Part shown: positions 44,402 to 53,125 of the stretch, piece after piece
Position numbering within the stretch: the stretch's first letter is position 1
How the letters are laid out: every line of letters begins with the position of its first letter
Source: Treponema sp.
Lineage (GTDB): Bacteria; Spirochaetota; Spirochaetia; Treponematales; Treponemataceae
Reading direction: 5' to 3'
DNA length: 64,000 bases
Assembly: GCA_016286535.1 (NCBI GenBank)
Contig: JAEESZ010000001.1
Location: forward strand, 245,643 to 309,642
Position numbers and translations under genes: made by a program
The notes under the pieces: generated by a model
Seen by the model: only the letters and a program-made list of their open reading frames with translations
The model's database searches: none
Told to the model about the DNA's origin: nothing

Positions 44402-45199
44402 TTATATCAAATGTAATACTTTATCTACGCAGGCTTTTACACATTCACCGCAGCTTGTACATTTACTGTAATCTACAAGCGGAATACCGTTCTGCAGGGT
44501 AATTGCCTGTTCAGGACACTTTCTTGTACACATGCCGCACTTAAAACAGCCGGCAGTACAGTCTTTTCTGATTTGAGGTTTGTTATCGCTTCTGTTTGAA
44601 CATTTTGCAATAGCACCCTTAGTGTCTTTATTTATAAGGTGTAAAAGGGCTTTTGGACAAGCCTTTACACATTTTCCGCAGCCTACACATTTATTAAGGT
44701 TGATTACAGGAAGTCCTTCCTTACCGATTGAAATTGCTTCAAAAGGGCAGGCCTGTACACAGTCTCCAAAACCAATACAACCGAAGGAACATTTTTTTAA
44801 GCCGTTCATGGAGAGCTTTACTGCGGCACAGCTTTTTATGCCCTGGTATTCAGCTCGGTTTTGAGTACATTCCTTACTGCCGTTACAGGCAAGAAAGGCA
44901 ACTTTTGATTCTACAGAGCCGGCATTTACACCAAGAATCTGGGCAATTGCATTTGAAACACTGCTTCCTCCTGCTACACAGCCGGTAACAGGGGCATCTC
45001 CTGCGACAAGAGCTTCTGCAAAGGCATCACAGCCTGCATAACCACAGCCACCGCAGTTTGCACCGCTTAAGGCTTCGCGTACAGCAGTAATTTTTGGATC
45101 TACCTTTACAGCGAAAATCTTCTTAAAAATGCCAAGTAAAAGCCCCAGAAGAAAGCCGATTACTAAAGCAACTAATATAGTTAATAATACTGTCGTCAT
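44402..45199 (-). CDS. rnfB: Rnf complex subunit B, ferredoxin-like electron carrier
   Basis: A 265-residue protein. An N-terminal membrane helix (VLLTILVALVIGFLLGLLLGIF) is followed by a cluster-binding motif (SGANCGGCGYAGCDAFAEALVAG) and ferredoxin-like Cys sets (CIGFGDCVQACPFEAIS, CVGCGKCVKACPKALL, CFKCGMCTRKCPEQAI, CTSCGECVKACVDKVL). RnfB accepts electrons from reduced ferredoxin and passes them into the membrane complex. It is the last rnf gene and lies 32 bp after rnfA. Confidence 0.96.
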   Translation of the reverse strand: MTTVLLTILVALVIGFLLGLLLGIFKKIFAVKVDPKITAVREALSGANCGGCGYAGCDAFAEALVAGDAPVTGCVAGGSSVSNAIAQILGVNAGSVESKVAFLACNGSKECTQNRAEYQGIKSCAAVKLSMNGLKKCSFGCIGFGDCVQACPFEAISIGKEGLPVINLNKCVGCGKCVKACPKALLHLINKDTKGAIAKCSNRSDNKPQIRKDCTAGCFKCGMCTRKCPEQAITLQNGIPLVDYSKCTSCGECVKACVDKVLHLI

Positions 45200-45231
45200 T
45201 TTTTTACCCTCAAAGTGGAATTAATCCACAG

Positions 45232-45807
45232 CTAAATTAAGCCTTTAAATCCTAAAAAGGCCAGAGAAAGGAAGCTTGCTGCAACATAAAGAATTGGAGT
45301 TCCCTTAAAAGCTAATGGAACTTTTGCAGTCTTAAGCTTGCTTCTTACACCACTCATAATTACCATACTGATTATAAAACCAAGTGCAGAGCCAATTGCG
45401 TAAACAAGACTTTCGCCGTAATTATAGTTTTTACTGATACAGTTGATTGTTACGCCTAATACGGCACAGTTTGTAGTAATTAAGGCAAGGTAAACACCCA
45501 TGCTTTTATAAAGGCCGGGAATTGATTTCTTAAGAAAGAATTCAACAAGCTGAACTAAAGAGGCAATGACTAAAATAAAAATCAGGGTCTGAAGGAATTC
45601 CAGATGAAGAGGAATCATAATCAATTTGTAGATAGGCCAGGTAACTGCAGTTGCAAGGATGATTACAAAAGAAGTTGCAATTCCCATTCCGGTTGCCTTG
45701 TCTGTTTCGCTGGTCATACCAATAAAAGGACAAATGGCCAGATACTGAATGAAAACTACGTTATCTACAATAGCCGATGAAATTAAAATCTTAAAAAGGT
45801 CTGCCAT
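45232..45807 (-). CDS. rnfA: Rnf complex subunit A
   Basis: A 191-residue integral membrane protein with six helices, of normal RnfA size. FIQYLAICPFIGMTSETDKATGMGIATSF at the N-terminus and ALITTNCAVLGVTINCI hold the conserved Cys residues that in RnfA/RnfE bind an intramembrane [2Fe-2S] cluster. Start and rnfE stop overlap by one base. Confidence 0.97.
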   Translation of the reverse strand: MADLFKILISSAIVDNVVFIQYLAICPFIGMTSETDKATGMGIATSFVIILATAVTWPIYKLIMIPLHLEFLQTLIFILVIASLVQLVEFFLKKSIPGLYKSMGVYLALITTNCAVLGVTINCISKNYNYGESLVYAIGSALGFIISMVIMSGVRSKLKTAKVPLAFKGTPILYVAASFLSLAFLGFKGLI

Positions 45808-46580
45808 TATTCTTCCTCCTTTGCTGCCTTAGCCGCATTTGCACTGCTTATAGCTTTTTCAATAGTTTTTTCTGCTACAGGACAAGTTGTCTTATCTTTG
45901 CAGGAAGCAGAACTTGAACAGCTTTGACAGTCAGGATCTTCAATTTCTACTTTTTTACCCTTCTTCTGAGCTATAGAAATCTTAATGCCCTGAACAAGAG
46001 CGGCAAGAAAACCGAATACAAGGAAGCCGCCTGGTGCTGAATTGAAAAGTCCAATTCTGTAGGCTTCTGGAATTAATTCCATTTTAAGGTTTGTACCGGC
46101 AAATAAGGTTCCGCCCCCTAAAAGTTCGCGGAAAAAAGAAATAAGAATAAGAACAATTGTATAACCAATGCCCATTCCAAGAGCATCAAGAATTGAATCT
46201 CCAATTGTGTTTTTTGAAGCAAAAGCTTCTACACGTCCCATAATAATACAGTTTACAACTATGAGGGGAAGAAAAACTCCCAGAGCCTCATAAAGGCTTT
46301 CTACATAGGCATTTAAAACAAGCTGAACAATAGTAGTAAAAGCCGCAATGATGATAATAAATACAGGAAGTCTTATGGCAGATGGAATAAGTTTTCTGAA
46401 GATACTGATTACAATTTCACTCATCAATAAAACAAAGGTCATTCCAAGACCCATTCCAAGTCCGTTAAAAATACTTGTGGTAACTCCTAAAGAAGAACAC
46501 AAGCCAATGTTCAAAACTAAAAGGGGATTTTCCCTGATAAATCCGTTTGTAAATATTTTAAGCTTATTATTCATCTGCAT
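45807..46580 (-). CDS. rnfE: Rnf complex subunit E with Cys-rich C-terminal extension
   Basis: A 257-residue protein whose first 200 residues are a six-helix RnfE (NPLLVLNIGLCSSLGVTTSIFNGLGMG, LIVVNCIIMGRVEAFASKN). The remaining about 50 residues are a hydrophilic tail with five cysteines (CQSCSSSASC, KTTCP) and an Ala/Lys-rich helix. The tail is not part of the core fold and resembles a metal- or Fe-S-binding appendage. It overlaps rnfG by 14 bp upstream and rnfA by one base downstream. Confidence 0.95.
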   Translation of the reverse strand: MQMNNKLKIFTNGFIRENPLLVLNIGLCSSLGVTTSIFNGLGMGLGMTFVLLMSEIVISIFRKLIPSAIRLPVFIIIIAAFTTIVQLVLNAYVESLYEALGVFLPLIVVNCIIMGRVEAFASKNTIGDSILDALGMGIGYTIVLILISFFRELLGGGTLFAGTNLKMELIPEAYRIGLFNSAPGGFLVFGFLAALVQGIKISIAQKKGKKVEIEDPDCQSCSSSASCKDKTTCPVAEKTIEKAISSANAAKAAKEEE

Positions 46581-47172
46581 TCTCCTTAAAAATCTTAAGA
46601 AGTGAATTTGATCCTTCTGTTAAGAGATTTGCAATTCCGTTACTTGTTATGGTTGCTCCGGAAATGGCGTCAAAGGTTTCGTTTGTAATAAAGCCTTCTG
46701 CTGCATTTTTACCTTCGAACTGCTGGGCAAAAGTTTTTCCGCTGGCAAGTTTAAAAGTAGGATCATTTGCTTTAAGACCGAAGCCTGGAGAATCGCTGAG
46801 TTTAAGGAATTTAAGGCCGGCTACACTTCCGTCTGCATTAAGACCTACGAAGATGGTTCCCCGGTCGTAGGTTGGACCAGAAACCTGGGCTGCACCGCCT
46901 GTGATTTTGCCGTCTTTTTTTGCAAGAATTACACTTTCAATTTTAATTGAAGTGTCTGAGCTGGCAGGGTAGTCAGAAATACTTTCAAAAGTAAGTCCCT
47001 GAGATGGGAAAAATTCTTTCATTGAAGAATCTATTTTTTCTTTTTGATTTGCTTCAATTTTTGGAGCAGTTACATTATTTACCAGGGCTAAAACTGCGCA
47101 GGAAATGGCTGCGTAAAGAGAAAGAATAAGTCCCAGTTTGAATATAGATAAAAATCCGTCATTCTTACTCAT
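46567..47172 (-). CDS. rnfG: Rnf complex subunit G, covalent FMN protein
   Basis: A 201-residue protein with one N-terminal membrane helix and an external FMN-binding domain. The covalent flavin site is the Thr of DAISGATITSNG near residue 175. GFGLKANDPTFKLASGKTFAQQF also fits. RnfG passes electrons on the outer face of the membrane. Overlaps rnfD by 8 bp. Confidence 0.96.
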   Translation of the reverse strand: MSKNDGFLSIFKLGLILSLYAAISCAVLALVNNVTAPKIEANQKEKIDSSMKEFFPSQGLTFESISDYPASSDTSIKIESVILAKKDGKITGGAAQVSGPTYDRGTIFVGLNADGSVAGLKFLKLSDSPGFGLKANDPTFKLASGKTFAQQFEGKNAAEGFITNETFDAISGATITSNGIANLLTEGSNSLLKIFKENADE

Positions 47173-48217
47173 TTGGAGTTACCTCCTTTGCATTCTGAAT
47201 GTCAAATTCCTGAATCATTTTTGGGGCTTCAGGTTTTTTATTTCCTTTTTTTCCGTAACCATATTTTCTTACGGTGATATTGTTTAAAAGTGGAGCTGCA
47301 CCATTCATAATAAGAATACTGAACATTACTCCTTCAGGATAACCGCCGAATCTTCTTATAAGGAAGGTGATTAAGCCGCAGCCGAATCCGAAAATCCACC
47401 TTCCGGGTTTTGTAACCGGCGCTGTAGCGTAATCGGTAACCATAAAGGTTGCACCAAAAAGAAGACCTCCTGTAAGAAGGGCAATGGCAACATTCTGTAG
47501 GGCCAGCATAAAATTAAAATCTGAGCACAAAGAAGAAATAAAGGTTCCTGCACATACGGTTGCAACCATGGCAAGAGGAGCTCTCCAGTCAATAATTCTT
47601 GTTACAAGAAGAATAAGGAAAGAAATTAAAATTAAGAGAATTGAAGTTTCTCCCATACATCCGCTTCTGTTTCCAATAAAGTACTGAAGATAATCAAAAT
47701 CTGCAGGAGAAACCGAACCGTTTTTTAATCCGCTTAAAATAGTTGCAGAAGAAATAGCATCAAGCTTTGACCAGCCGGCTTCTGCCCAGGAAGCGCCTAC
47801 CATTGCAGGGAAACTGATTACTAAAACAGCTCGTCCGCTTAAGGCAGGGTTAAAGGTGTTGCTGCCAATTCCGCCAAAGAGGCCTTTTGCAATAACAATG
47901 GCAACAAAGTCTCCTAAAATTAACATCCAGTAAGGAATGGTAGAAGGAAGTACAAGGGCAAGTAAAATACCTGTTACTGCTGCACTAAGGTTTTTTACTA
48001 CAATCTTCTGTTTGCAGATAGCCTGAAAAGCAGCTTCGAAGCCTACTGCACAGATTGTAGAAATAAGAATCTTAAAGAGGGCAGGGAGACCGAAAAATAC
48101 TACAGCGGCAATGCATTCTGGAAGGAGTGCAAAAATCACGCTGGCCATTATTTTAGTTGTGTTTAATCCTTTTGAAAAATGAGGACTTGAAGAAACGTTT
48201 AATTTTAAACTGCTCAT
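47165..48217 (-). CDS. rnfD: Rnf complex subunit D, covalent FMN membrane protein
   Basis: A 350-residue polytopic protein. FNPALSGRAVLVISFP is typical, and DAISSATILSG marks the covalent FMN Thr, with Ser in the place of the usual Gly of the (S/T)GAT motif. Nine to ten helices form the ion-translocating part with A and E. Overlaps rnfC by one base. Confidence 0.95.
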   Translation of the reverse strand: MSSLKLNVSSSPHFSKGLNTTKIMASVIFALLPECIAAVVFFGLPALFKILISTICAVGFEAAFQAICKQKIVVKNLSAAVTGILLALVLPSTIPYWMLILGDFVAIVIAKGLFGGIGSNTFNPALSGRAVLVISFPAMVGASWAEAGWSKLDAISSATILSGLKNGSVSPADFDYLQYFIGNRSGCMGETSILLILISFLILLVTRIIDWRAPLAMVATVCAGTFISSLCSDFNFMLALQNVAIALLTGGLLFGATFMVTDYATAPVTKPGRWIFGFGCGLITFLIRRFGGYPEGVMFSILIMNGAAPLLNNITVRKYGYGKKGNKKPEAPKMIQEFDIQNAKEVTPNE

Positions 48218-49608
48218 TACTTAGTACCTCCGTTTGCGGCTTTAGACTTATCTTCGGCTTTGGCCTTTTCTTCGGCTTTGGCTCTGTCTTCTGCCATTTT
48301 TGCCCTCATCCGGGCTTTTCCTAATCTGATTCTCTGAACAATTTTAATGTGAGAAGGGCATACGTAAGAACAGCAGCCGCATTCTATACAGTCCATAAGA
48401 CCAAAATCTTTTGCTTTATTTAAGTTTTCGCTTTCAAGTTCTTTTGTAATTAAAACCGGACTCAGTTTCATGGCACAGGTAGCAACACATCTTCCGCAAT
48501 TAATACACTGGTCTTCTTCGTAAAGCGAGGTTTCCTGCGCGGTAAGGAAAACTACGCCGGAAGAACCTTTTGCAATAGGAAAGTCTGCGCTAACCATGGC
48601 AAAGCCCATCATAGGACCGCCGGAAATAATCTTTGCAGTCTGATCTTCCTTTATTGTAAAGTATTCCGGCATTAAATCGCTTACCAGAGTTCCAATTGGG
48701 GCAGATAAGTTGCAGGGCTTTTCTACGGCGCCGCCACTAATGGTAAAGGCTCTTTCTATAAGGGGGAGTCCAAGACGGAAGGCATCGCTTATGGCACAGA
48801 CTGTTCCTACATTGCTGATAAGACAGCCGGCATCGGCAGGAAGCTTTGCACTTGGAATCTCAACACCAAGACAGGACTTTACTATGAATTTTTCTGATCC
48901 CTGAGGATATTTTGTTTTTACAAGGCAGACTCTCATATCATCACTGTAGCCTTTTTTGTTTATTTCTTGGTCAAGTAAAGGCTTTATGTAGGCCTTGTTA
49001 TCTTCCAGAGCTATGATTCCGTATGAGCCTGTAAGGTGCAGAATGATTGCAAGTCCATCAATTACCTTTTCTGTTTTTTCCTGTAAGGTTCTTTCGTCGC
49101 AGGTAAGGTAAGGTTCGCATTCTGCGGCATTTATAAGAGTGTAAAGAATTTCTTTATCTTTTGGAGGATTCAGTTTTACGTGAGCTGGAAAGCTTGCGCC
49201 TCCCATACCAACAATTCCGGCCTCTCTGATTCTTTCTAAGGCTGCTTCTCTTTCGCAGGTAAAAGGATCCAGCGCTTCCATGAACTCGCTTTCGCCATTT
49301 TCATCTGCTGCAATAACTATGCAGGGAACTTCCATGTTGGCTGTAACAAGACAGTTTTGAATTTTTTTAACGGTTCCTGCAACAGAGGCATGAACCGGAC
49401 AATTCATAAAGCCAGTCCCGTCTGCTATTTTTTGTCCCTTTTTTACAATATCTCCGACTTTTACTAAAGGAGTGTTTGGGGCTCCTCCCATGGTAACTGG
49501 AATTGTAACCATTTTTGATGAAGGAAAGGCCTGAGTAATAGGACAGGAATTACTCATCTCCTTATGCTCTTTAGGGTGAATTCCACCTTTAAATGTTTTT
49601 GCTCTCAT
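48217..49608 (-). CDS. rnfC: Rnf complex subunit C, NADH-binding
   Basis: About 463 residues from ATG 49608 (MRAKTFKGGIHP), the usual RnfC start; an in-frame ATG at 49629 adds only seven atypical residues. It has the SLBB/NADH-binding core (IVGMGGASFPAHVKL, INAAECEPYLTCDERTL) and two [4Fe-4S] motifs (CINCGRCVATCAM, CIECGCCSYVCPSHI), then a charged Ala/Lys/Glu tail. It exchanges electrons with NAD+. It is the first gene of rnfCDGEAB; a TATAAT box on the minus strand (49618-49623) ends nine bases before its ATG. Confidence 0.96.
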   Translation of the reverse strand: MRAKTFKGGIHPKEHKEMSNSCPITQAFPSSKMVTIPVTMGGAPNTPLVKVGDIVKKGQKIADGTGFMNCPVHASVAGTVKKIQNCLVTANMEVPCIVIAADENGESEFMEALDPFTCEREAALERIREAGIVGMGGASFPAHVKLNPPKDKEILYTLINAAECEPYLTCDERTLQEKTEKVIDGLAIILHLTGSYGIIALEDNKAYIKPLLDQEINKKGYSDDMRVCLVKTKYPQGSEKFIVKSCLGVEIPSAKLPADAGCLISNVGTVCAISDAFRLGLPLIERAFTISGGAVEKPCNLSAPIGTLVSDLMPEYFTIKEDQTAKIISGGPMMGFAMVSADFPIAKGSSGVVFLTAQETSLYEEDQCINCGRCVATCAMKLSPVLITKELESENLNKAKDFGLMDCIECGCCSYVCPSHIKIVQRIRLGKARMRAKMAEDRAKAEEKAKAEDKSKAANGGTK

Positions 49609-49617
49609 AATGTTTCT

Positions 49618-49623
49618 ATTATA
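49618..49623 (-). promoter_or_regulatory. -10 box of the rnf operon
   Basis: Consensus TATAAT on the minus strand, nine bases before the rnfC ATG, with no Shine-Dalgarno sequence. At 17 bp the -35 position (TTCCAA) falls inside the inverted repeat 49641-49661. Confidence 0.45.
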
Positions 49624-49640
49624 GAACAAAAAGACACCTT

Positions 49641-49661
49641 TTGGAATTATTTTTATTCCAA
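49641..49661. promoter_or_regulatory. 21-bp perfect inverted repeat between rnfC and the radical SAM gene
   Basis: TTGGAAT (49641-49647), seven bases, ATTCCAA (49655-49661). It lies between the two divergent -10 boxes (49618-49623 minus and 49670-49675 plus), overlapping the -35 regions of both. The position fits an operator for a dimeric repressor controlling both transcripts. The binding protein is unknown. Confidence 0.55.
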
Positions 49662-49685
49662 CTATATGCTATACTAAATAAAAAT

Positions 49686-51839
49686 ATGAATGTTATTGTA
49701 ATAAATCCGCCTCTGGTTCAGTTAAATACCCCTTATCCTTCCGGGGCTTACCTTACAGCTTTTTTTAAGGGCCTGAAATTTTCTTCAAAATGGTACGACT
49801 TAAATATAGATTTGTTTTATTCCATCTTCAGTAGAAATGGTCTTGAAAAGCTTTTTGACCTTTCCTGGCAAAAGGCCTTAAAAATGGCTGACGAGGCAGA
49901 AAAGAGCGGGGACCAGGCTACGGCATTTAATTTACGAAGATATATTTCCTGCCGGGATTACTGGTGTGACTGGATAGATTTTATTACCCAGGTCTTACGC
50001 GGGGACGCCGAATTCTCTACGCGCGAAAAGCAGCACCAGTTTTTGTATTCGCCTTTTGTGCCGCGGGGAAGCCGCATGGAAAATTTTCTTTCCTCGCTGG
50101 AAAGCGAACCTGATTGTGATGATGTAAGAATGCTTGCTTCCTATGCCCTGGCAGATCTTGCAGATTATATTACTGCGGTTTTTGACAGAAATTTCAGTCT
50201 GATTCGTTATGCAGAAGAAGTCTGTTTTGAAAACATCAATTTTTCTCAGGTTGAAAAATGCCTGGACTCTCCTGTAATGAAGGAATATCTTCTTCCTCTT
50301 TTGCATAAAAAGTTCTTTGAAGAAGAAAAAATCACAGAAAAAACTCTGATCTGTATTTCTGTTCCCTTTGCCGGAACTTTTGTTTCTGCCCTGCTTATAG
50401 CAAGGTTTTTTAAGCAGACTTATGGAGATAAAGTTTTTGTAAGTCTTGGCGGAGGCTATGTAAATACAGAACTCCGCGATTTTAATTCAAAAGATTTTTA
50501 TAAATATGCTGATGTTCTTTCTTTTGACAGAGGCTATGGTTCTTACAAAGAGCTTTTTGACTCTCTTCCGGAACTGGAAGGTAACTTTCCCCTTAATAAA
50601 TCTCTTTATAAATTAAGGCAGTTTTCCAGTGATTTTGTAAGGGATGCCCTCTGGGAAAATAAGGCTGTTCAGAATTACGAAGATGAAGTTACTAAAAATA
50701 ATATTCCTGATTTTTCAGATATAGATTTTTCTCTTTACCCCAGAGTTTGTGATGATAAAAATCCTATGCATCGTTTATGGTCAGATGGAGCCTGGCTTAA
50801 AGTTTATCTGGCCCATGGATGCTACTGGCATAAATGTGCCTTCTGCGATACAAAGCTTGATTATGTTTGCGCCTACAAAACTACAAATGTAAAGGAATTA
50901 TTTTACAGCCTCTTAAAAACTGCAAAAGAGAAGGGCGTTTATGGCATTCACTTTGTAGATGAAGCTCTGCCTCCATCTTTACTAAAACAGTTTGCAAAAT
51001 TAAACGCACAAAATGGAAACCTTTTGTATTACTGGGGTAATATCAGATTCGAAAAAGCCTTTACTAAAGATCTTGCAGCCTTTTTAAGTTACTGCGGGCT
51101 TGGCGGTGTTTCTGCCGGAATTGAATCTGCTACCGGAAGCGGACTTGAAAATATCAACAAGGGAACAGATATTGCTTCAATTATTAATGCCTGTGCCGCT
51201 TTTAAAGAGGCCGGAATTCTTGTTCATGCCTATATGATTTATGGTTTCTGGAATGATACTGCTCAGACAATAATTGATTCAATGGAAACTCTTCGTCAGC
51301 TTTTTGAAGCAGGCCTTCTGGATTCTTCCTTCTGGCATAAGTTTATGCTTACAAAAAATTCCACTCTTTATGATCAGCTTAAAGACTCCTGGGACGGAGG
51401 AAAGGAATTTTACAGGTATGGACCGGGACTTGATGCGGCGCTTGAAAGCTGGATGCATTCAAAAAAACTACAGACTAAGGTTACAAAGTGGTTTGATTTT
51501 TCTCTTCCATCTCCAAAAATTCCTTTGGATTTTGTAGAAAAACAGATAGAAGTTTATGAAAGAATAAATGCAAAATGTGATTTTTCTGATGAAAAAAAAT
51601 GGGAAGTATACTGGCTTGGAACAAAACCTCTTTTACATAAAAATCAGCTGCACTGGTTTTATCTGCAGGAAGAGTTTGTAGAAAAAAATATTCCACAGGA
51701 CTTAGCTGATTTATTATGGAAGTTAAGACCCCAGTCTTCAGATTCTCTTTATAACGAAGCCCTTGCTCTCTTAAAAGAAAAAAGACCTTATTTGAATCTG
51801 CTTAAAAAACTTCATCAAAAAGGTCTTGTTATTTTATAG
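49686..51839 (+). CDS. B12-binding-type radical SAM protein
   Basis: About 717 residues from ATG 49686 (MNVIVINPPL); an upstream TTG at 49641 lies in the inverted repeat and is rejected. The N-terminus (NPPLVQLNTPYPSGAYL) and KVFVSLGGGYVNTEL resemble cobalamin-binding domains of class B radical SAM enzymes. The radical SAM cluster motif is GCYWHKCAFCD, spaced Cx4Cx2C rather than Cx3Cx2C, followed by GIHFVDEALPP and VSAGIESATGSGLENINKGT. The substrate is unknown. A -10 box (TATACT, 49670-49675) lies ten bases before the ATG, with no Shine-Dalgarno sequence. Single-gene unit, convergent with murA (five bases between). Confidence 0.82.
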   Translation: MNVIVINPPLVQLNTPYPSGAYLTAFFKGLKFSSKWYDLNIDLFYSIFSRNGLEKLFDLSWQKALKMADEAEKSGDQATAFNLRRYISCRDYWCDWIDFITQVLRGDAEFSTREKQHQFLYSPFVPRGSRMENFLSSLESEPDCDDVRMLASYALADLADYITAVFDRNFSLIRYAEEVCFENINFSQVEKCLDSPVMKEYLLPLLHKKFFEEEKITEKTLICISVPFAGTFVSALLIARFFKQTYGDKVFVSLGGGYVNTELRDFNSKDFYKYADVLSFDRGYGSYKELFDSLPELEGNFPLNKSLYKLRQFSSDFVRDALWENKAVQNYEDEVTKNNIPDFSDIDFSLYPRVCDDKNPMHRLWSDGAWLKVYLAHGCYWHKCAFCDTKLDYVCAYKTTNVKELFYSLLKTAKEKGVYGIHFVDEALPPSLLKQFAKLNAQNGNLLYYWGNIRFEKAFTKDLAAFLSYCGLGGVSAGIESATGSGLENINKGTDIASIINACAAFKEAGILVHAYMIYGFWNDTAQTIIDSMETLRQLFEAGLLDSSFWHKFMLTKNSTLYDQLKDSWDGGKEFYRYGPGLDAALESWMHSKKLQTKVTKWFDFSLPSPKIPLDFVEKQIEVYERINAKCDFSDEKKWEVYWLGTKPLLHKNQLHWFYLQEEFVEKNIPQDLADLLWKLRPQSSDSLYNEALALLKEKRPYLNLLKKLHQKGLVIL

Positions 51840-51844
51840 TATCT

Positions 51845-53125
51845 TTAGGCTTCTACAACCTTTATGTGGGCTCCAAGTTTCTGGAGTCTTGCAACAAGGT
51901 CTTCATAACCGCGTTCAATCTGGTAAACATTGCTTATGCGGCTTTCTCCGTGGGCACAAAGGGCTGCAATTACCATGGCCATTCCGGCTCTTATATCCGG
52001 GCTTACCAGGTGATCGTGGTGAAGCATGCATGGTCCGCTTACGACAGCTCTGTGGGGGTCGCAAAGTGTGATTTTTGCTCCCATAGAAATTAATTTATCT
52101 ACAAAGAACATTCGGCTTTCGAACATTTTTTCAAAAATTAAAACCGTACCTTCAACCTGGGTTGCAACTACAGTCATAATGGAAGTAAGGTCTGCAGGGA
52201 ATCCCGGCCATGGCATATCATCAATTTTTGGAATAGCATTTCCAATATCTGTATTAACCTTCAGGCTCTGAGTGTTTGGAACAGTAAGTTCATCTCCGTT
52301 AATCTGCCAGGTAATTCCAAGCTTGCTGAAGGAATAGCGTAAAGGTCTCATTTCTTCGGGTCTTATTCCTTTAATTGTGATTTTACCTTTTGTTGCAGCT
52401 GCCATTCCAATGTAAGAACCAATTTCAATATAATCAGGTCCGATTGTAAATTCGCAGGAATGAAGTTTTTTTACACCGTTAATTTTAATGATGTTACTTC
52501 CAATGCCGCTAATGTCTGCTCCCATGGAATTGAGCATTTTACAAATATCCTGAATATGTGGTTCACTGGCTGCATTCTGAATAATTGTCTGGCCTTCTGC
52601 CAAAACTGCGGCCATAACTGCATTTTCTGTTGCTGTAACCGAAGCTTCGTCCAGGAAGATGTCAGCTCCTACAAGTTTGTTTGCTGTAAATGAAAAGTGT
52701 CCGTTTACACTGATGTTTGCTCCCAGCTGTTCAAGAGCCAGGAAGTGGGTGTCGACCCTGCGGCGGCCAATTACGTCGCCTCCAGGAGGCATCATTTCGC
52801 ATTTACCTGTTCTTCCAAGTAAAGGTCCTGCAAAAACAATAGAACCGCGGACTTTTTTTGTAAGATCTGCAGGTAATTCTACAGAATTAATTTTATCGCA
52901 CTGAATTTTCCAGTTATGTTTGCTAAGTTTTTCTACTTTTGCGCCTAAAAATTTCAGAATTTCAATCATTACATTTGTGTCTTGAATTTCCGGAATATTG
53001 TGTAAAATAACAGGCTCGTCTGTAAGCAGGGTTGCGGCCAGGCAGGGGAGGGCTGCGTTTTTGTTTCCGCTTGCTGTAATTGTCCCCTGAATTGGATATC
53101 CACCCTCAATTAAATATTCATGCAT
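51845..53125 (-). CDS. murA: UDP-N-acetylglucosamine 1-carboxyvinyltransferase, Asp-type
   Basis: A 426-residue enzyme of normal length (GNKNAALPCLAATLLT, RVDTHFLALEQLGA, EIGSYIGMAAATKG, DMPWPGFPADLTS). It transfers enolpyruvate to UDP-GlcNAc, the first committed peptidoglycan step. The catalytic loop reads PPGGDVIGRR with Asp117 where most bacteria have Cys; the codon is GAC (minus strand, 52775-52777). Asp-type MurA of Borrelia, Chlamydia and Mycobacterium is active but not inactivated by fosfomycin. Its ATG overlaps the pepT stop by one base (TAATG). Confidence 0.97.
   Translation of the reverse strand: MHEYLIEGGYPIQGTITASGNKNAALPCLAATLLTDEPVILHNIPEIQDTNVMIEILKFLGAKVEKLSKHNWKIQCDKINSVELPADLTKKVRGSIVFAGPLLGRTGKCEMMPPGGDVIGRRRVDTHFLALEQLGANISVNGHFSFTANKLVGADIFLDEASVTATENAVMAAVLAEGQTIIQNAASEPHIQDICKMLNSMGADISGIGSNIIKINGVKKLHSCEFTIGPDYIEIGSYIGMAAATKGKITIKGIRPEEMRPLRYSFSKLGITWQINGDELTVPNTQSLKVNTDIGNAIPKIDDMPWPGFPADLTSIMTVVATQVEGTVLIFEKMFESRMFFVDKLISMGAKITLCDPHRAVVSGPCMLHHDHLVSPDIRAGMAMVIAALCAHGESRISNVYQIERGYEDLVARLQKLGAHIKVVEA

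Noticed and set aside
49641..49685. TTG 49641 as start of the radical SAM gene
   Set aside because: The added codons lie in the inverted repeat and promoter; the protein family begins near VIVINPP.
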